Below the pieces are notes generated by a model. That model did not search any database. It worked only from the letters and a program-made list of their open reading frames with translations, and had not been told where the DNA came from. Below, one piece after another: positions 60,691-64,000 of a DNA stretch of 64,000 nucleotides. The stretch's first letter is position 1. Each line of letters opens with the position of its first letter. Both the position numbers and the translations under genes were made by a program. The stretch is taken from assembly GCA_037447655.1 (NCBI GenBank), contig JBBHKE010000271.1, positions 496,001 through 560,000 of the forward strand, given 5' to 3'. The stretch comes from Zygnema cylindricum. Taxonomy: Eukaryota; Streptophyta; Zygnematophyceae; Zygnematales; Zygnemataceae.

Positions 60691-62430
60691 TAGTCAATCG
60701 TGACTATGACATAAGAAAAATTACCCACCTAATTCGCAGTTCTCGCAGAACCAGAGTGCAGAGGGTTTAGGACGATGGTCCCAAGAAGAGGGGAGGCAAG
60801 ACTGATGCCAACATTAGTCACATCCGTCAAAGACCAAGACAAGTTTGCGAGAGGAGGACGAGAGGCAGCCAGAGGAACTTGATGGTGGATCGGCAAAATA
60901 GGTGAGGTAGAAAGTAGGCTCATCTTCCAATCGCCCGATGTGACAAGGAGCTACATTGATCTCATTTTCCTTGATTTTCCAACCGGCCTTTCCTTTTTGT
61001 GTTAAGACACCCTTATTGGAAACCTTTGCCATTATCAAGATCACCCTTCCCGCCGAAATGTCCAAAGTGTCCTTTTTCTGTTGCATCCGATACAAGAAAT
61101 CCCTTGGCAGAAATGGTCGTTGCCGCGGGACAAAATTCCCGCTCTGGCGTTGCGAATACCAGAGTTGATCTCAATGCTGAGCTGCTTGTGAATTCCCCAT
61201 GGCCAGAGGCATTTCCCGGTGAAATACCTTGGCCCTTTCAGGAATCAATTTCTCAAACGCTCCTTTGCTATCCATCTCCGGAAGGACCACCGCTTGGGCG
61301 GAGGCAGCGCCGGGTAGGATTGGATGTCGTCCGAACAAAATGAAATATGGACTATAGGAGTGGAGGGATGCTTGCCAGCTGAGCCTATACTCCATGGCAA
61401 TCCAAGGCACCCTTCTATCCCACTCTCCTAAATCCTCTTCCACACAATATTTGGGCAGTGACCGCTTCACCATCCGTACGCACCTTTCAGCCAAACTGTC
61501 CGCTTGTGGGTAGTCTCGGCTGGTTAGCCGGTGGTCGATGATGCACAATTCCAACAAGTTGGAGAATTCTCCCGCAAATTCGGAGCCCTGGCCGGTCAGC
61601 ACTTGGGCTGGGGCCCCAAATGCGGACAACACTCTTTGCAAGAATGAGTCTGTAATCACCTTGGACTCCTTCCGGGGTAAGAACACCAATTCAATCCACT
61701 TTGAAAAATGCTCTATCATTACCAATACAAAGCGGTTCCCTCGTCTGCTAGTGGGGAGAGGACCCAGGAGATCCAGAGACCACCGATAAAACATTCCCCT
61801 GATGGGAAAGAAATGAAGCTGGGCACCTCCCTTTTTGTGGAAAGCTGCTTTGACGCGATCACAGGAAGAACACGTCTGCACAATCCAGTTGACTTCGGTC
61901 GGCAACCCGTGCCACCAGTACGATACAGTGACCACGGAGGTGGTCTGTTTCTGCCCAAAGTGGCCACATTGTTGGTGGAGGGAAAAAAATTAGAGTCTCC
62001 CTATCGGTCGGGGGATTAACCACTTTCCTTGTGCCGTCTGCCCATTTCCGGATTAAAATGCCTCTCTCCTATTCGTACGCCCCCATTCGACCTTGAACCC
62101 AAAATAACTGCAATCCATACAAATGGGAAAGAGGAGAACCTTGTTGAATAGATTGAAGTGCATCGAGGTCATTCCAAAAATCTTTCCGCTCGGCTCCTGT
62201 TGGCGCTTGCCCCTCCACGTCTACAGAGAAAGTTGAAAATTCTCCCCTAGATTGAGGAAGCCAAATAAAGGCAGAGGAAACTCAAATGAGTCCCAAACTC
62301 ATTTCGGGATCCTCATCGTGATGGGTTCCGGTGGAATCCCTAGTGGAAGGGTCAAGATTTCTGCTATGTCCGTCGGCATTCCCATGGATTTCCCCAGCCC
62401 GGTGGATTATGTCAAAATTATGTTTGTTGA
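60691..62430 (-). pseudogene. pol: Ty3/Gypsy pol 3' part with PHD-like tail
   Basis: On the minus strand, from 62430: an RNase H tail (GNADGHSRN), a degraded gap, then GHFGQKQTT and CSSCDRV of the integrase zinc region. The integrase core is open from 61935 to 61171. WSLDLLGPL holds the first acidic residue and DSLAERCVRMVKRSL the glutamate. The middle motif reads VLTGQGSEF, so the second catalytic Asp is Gly. After the core come VAPCHIGRLEDEP, LVFDGCD, CWHQSCLPSSWDH and WFCENCELG, resembling a PHD finger with some cysteines changed. Several frameshifts follow 61171. Confidence 0.75.
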
Positions 62431-62473
62431 AATTTATGTATTTTCTAGGTCTGGATTGGAAAAAAAAATAGAG
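62428..62473 (+). mobile_element. Copia-type LTR 5' start fragment
   Basis: About 45 bp starting at TGTTGAAATTTATG and including TATTTTCTAGGTCTGGA, immediately followed by a different LTR start. Confidence 0.55.
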
Positions 62474-63300
62474 TGTTGAAAAGAGGTGATTAATAGTTCA
62501 CTTCTATATTTTACTTAGACTGTAAAGAGAAAGAAAGAGAAGACCAAAGGCACGCCATGGCTGCCGCATCATTTAGAAGGAGGCAGAATGAATTAGAAGG
62601 TATTTTACTACTTTTAGTTCCCCGGTGTGCCGCGGCCGGATTTTAACCGGGGTCTGTAATCTGATATACAAACCAACGTCTAATCCATTAAGTCACTGAC
62701 GAAACGATACACGTGCAACGTTTCACGCCTATCTAACTGTTAATTCAAAGGACTAATTCGCAGCAAACTAACGAAAACGCGCATTAATCAAGTTATGCAT
62801 GGAAGCGAATCGAAGCCGTATAAATACAACCGATCCGACGGCCACCGTTACAACCGCCACCCGCAATAAGATTTCGGTGGCCTTTGGGGATAGCGTCACG
62901 CGGTGCCACGTGGCGCCACATTATTTGACACCAGAGAAGATGGGGGAGGAACCATGGCTCCCGATTTGGCAGATGTCACCTTGTAGACCATGTCGTACAA
63001 TGACCGTACAATAAGTACATCGCCCATCGTACCTTCTTGTACTATATAGTGTTCCTATTGGACTAGGGTTTAGTAGTAGGTAGTCTTGAGTAGGCAGACT
63101 AAGACTTAGTGATATTTCGGTACCTCTCTCTAAGAGAGCTTGTAACTATAAAGGTCATATTTGACCAGCCATAACTTAATGCTCGGGTGAGCAAATTCAG
63201 TGATTCTTTTTGCTGTGGACTCTGGGGATTCCAGGCTACAAAAGGGTGTAGTCGGTCAAAGTCTTTACGTGCCAAGGTGGCACGTATTCTAAGGGAAAGT
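62474..63300 (+). mobile_element. Copia-type LTR, same family as the 14406 solo LTR
   Basis: Starts TGTTGAAAAGAGGTGATT and matches the reverse complement of 14406-15305: CCAAAGGCACGCCATGG, the tRNA-like module (62622-62705), GCCACGTGGCGCC, the GTACAATAAGTAC inverted repeat and the TATA-like AACTATAAAGG (about 63147). The 3' terminus departs from the family after about 63280, so the right boundary is approximate. Confidence 0.75.
62622..62705 (-). other. tRNA-like module inside LTR (antisense)
   Basis: The minus strand: ACTTAATGGATTAGACG (A-box region), a GGTTT/AGACC stem around a 14-nt loop, and GGTTAAAATCC (complement of 62638-62648), a B-box with one change. Same class as 15089-15160. Confidence 0.62.
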
Positions 63301-63469
63301 CAAAGTGGGTGAATGTGTCCAAATCTCATATTCTAACTTTGCATTATGTGGTGGAACTAAGCACACAGAATGTCTTCTTTCACAAGGGTGAAGTTGTATT
63401 GGGGTTTTGAGTGTCAAGGGGTCAGTCATTTGGGTTTATATCAAGTTGGAGTCGGCACTACCTAGATTA
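63301..63469. other. Unassigned spacer
   Basis: No gene or clear repeat; may include decayed LTR sequence. Confidence 0.3.
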
Positions 63470-63797
63470 GCTTCCTTTTTTGGAGCTGCGAATTTTGTGG
63501 GCAACGGAGCCTATAGAGTTTCAATATTCCTACTGTATTAACACCCATTTGGCGAGCTTGGCGAGCTTGCCAGTTAGCTTGCTGTTCTCTATAATCCACT
63601 TGAGAGGTTGGTGATCTGTAATCAAAGTGAAATGAACTCCATACATATATGGTATGAAATGTTGGATGGCCCAAACGGCCGCCAGTAATTCCCCGTGGAA
63701 GTTGCTGTAATTCCCATCCGCTCCGTTGATACTTCTACTAGCGTAAGCTACCACATATGGAGCACTTGCATAATCCAGTTGAGTTAAAACAACTCCC
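63470..63797 (-). pseudogene. Ty3/Gypsy RNase H fragment fused to an LTR end
   Basis: On the minus strand, VVAYASRSINGADGNYS, HGELLAAVWAIQHFIPY and FTLITDHQPLKWI are Gypsy RNase H motifs. The frame is open across the LTR boundary, so the LTR-borne ATG (MEVSE) starts a 95-codon ORF (63817-63530). RT upstream and integrase downstream are missing. Confidence 0.78.
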
Positions 63798-64000
63798 TGA
63801 AACTCTGAGACCTCCATAAGTCCTCAGAGTAGACAACTTCCAAGAAGCCTCTAGGATAATCCTGACCCCTTTGTGTTTCAGCAAAAATAACTGCCACCCT
63901 GGCAGACAAAAAACCCTGACCACCTGCACCCCTGTGAAGGCAAGACTCCCCTTAGTCGGTAGCAAAAAGAATCTCTGAATTTGCTCCCCTGAGCAGTAAG
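63798..64000 (-). mobile_element. Copia-type LTR 3' end (runs past window end)
   Basis: Reverse orientation, ending CCTCCATAAG-complement then GTCTCAGAGTTTCA, like the LTR piece at 59509-59953. It continues beyond 64000. Confidence 0.78.

Noticed and set aside
61538-62019. Plus ORFs over the Gypsy integrase
   Set aside because: Antisense shadows of the minus-strand integrase.

Overview
The window looks like a transposon-dense stretch of a plant-lineage (streptophyte) nuclear genome. The evidence is three spliced genes with plant-type proteins (a TIM21-like mitochondrial import subunit, ribosomal protein L10/QM, and a DUF1295 steroid-reductase-like membrane protein), Ty1/Copia and chromodomain Ty3/Gypsy elements, and many MITEs. 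I cannot name the species; a non-seed plant or charophyte alga is a guess from gene structure and repeat style only. All three genes were reconstructed by hand from splice signals and reading-frame continuity. Layout: 1-22.4 kb is almost entirely retroelement wreckage. It holds a decayed Copia element (about 4.3-10.3 kb), a 5'-truncated chromovirus joined through one LTR to a gag start (10.3-14.1 kb), a second Copia (14.1-20.3 kb) with a solo LTR nested in gag, and an inverted, internally deleted third Copia (20.3-22.4 kb) ending at a 10-N gap. 22.4-25.6 kb is the minus-strand TIM21-like gene, whose 3' exons are missing at the gap. 27.4-34.2 kb is the complete seven-exon RPL10 gene. 34-46 kb is intergenic DNA packed with MITEs, at least a dozen sharing a GTACACCG-type inverted end. 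46.4-52.6 kb is the complete ten-exon DUF1295 gene. 55-64 kb returns to retroelements: a LINE-like RT fragment, several Copia-type LTRs, a Gypsy pol with a PHD-like tail, and duplicated Gypsy non-coding segments. Main unexpected signals. (1) All seven long Copia-type LTRs or LTR pieces that cover the relevant position carry a tRNA-like module with A-box and B-box motifs, always antisense to the LTR and at a similar offset, in at least three sequence classes; this resembles an LTR-borne Pol III promoter or SINE-like block. (2) In the same LTRs the gag start codon lies within the last 20 bp of the LTR, and a conserved inverted repeat of GTAC motifs sits upstream of the TATA-like box. (3) RPL10 introns 2, 4 and 5 contain degenerate copies of the preceding exon end plus its 5' splice site, including microexon-like units with in-frame stops, suggestive of unproductive splicing. 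All retroelement coding regions are broken by stops, frameshifts or deletions and are annotated as pseudogenes.
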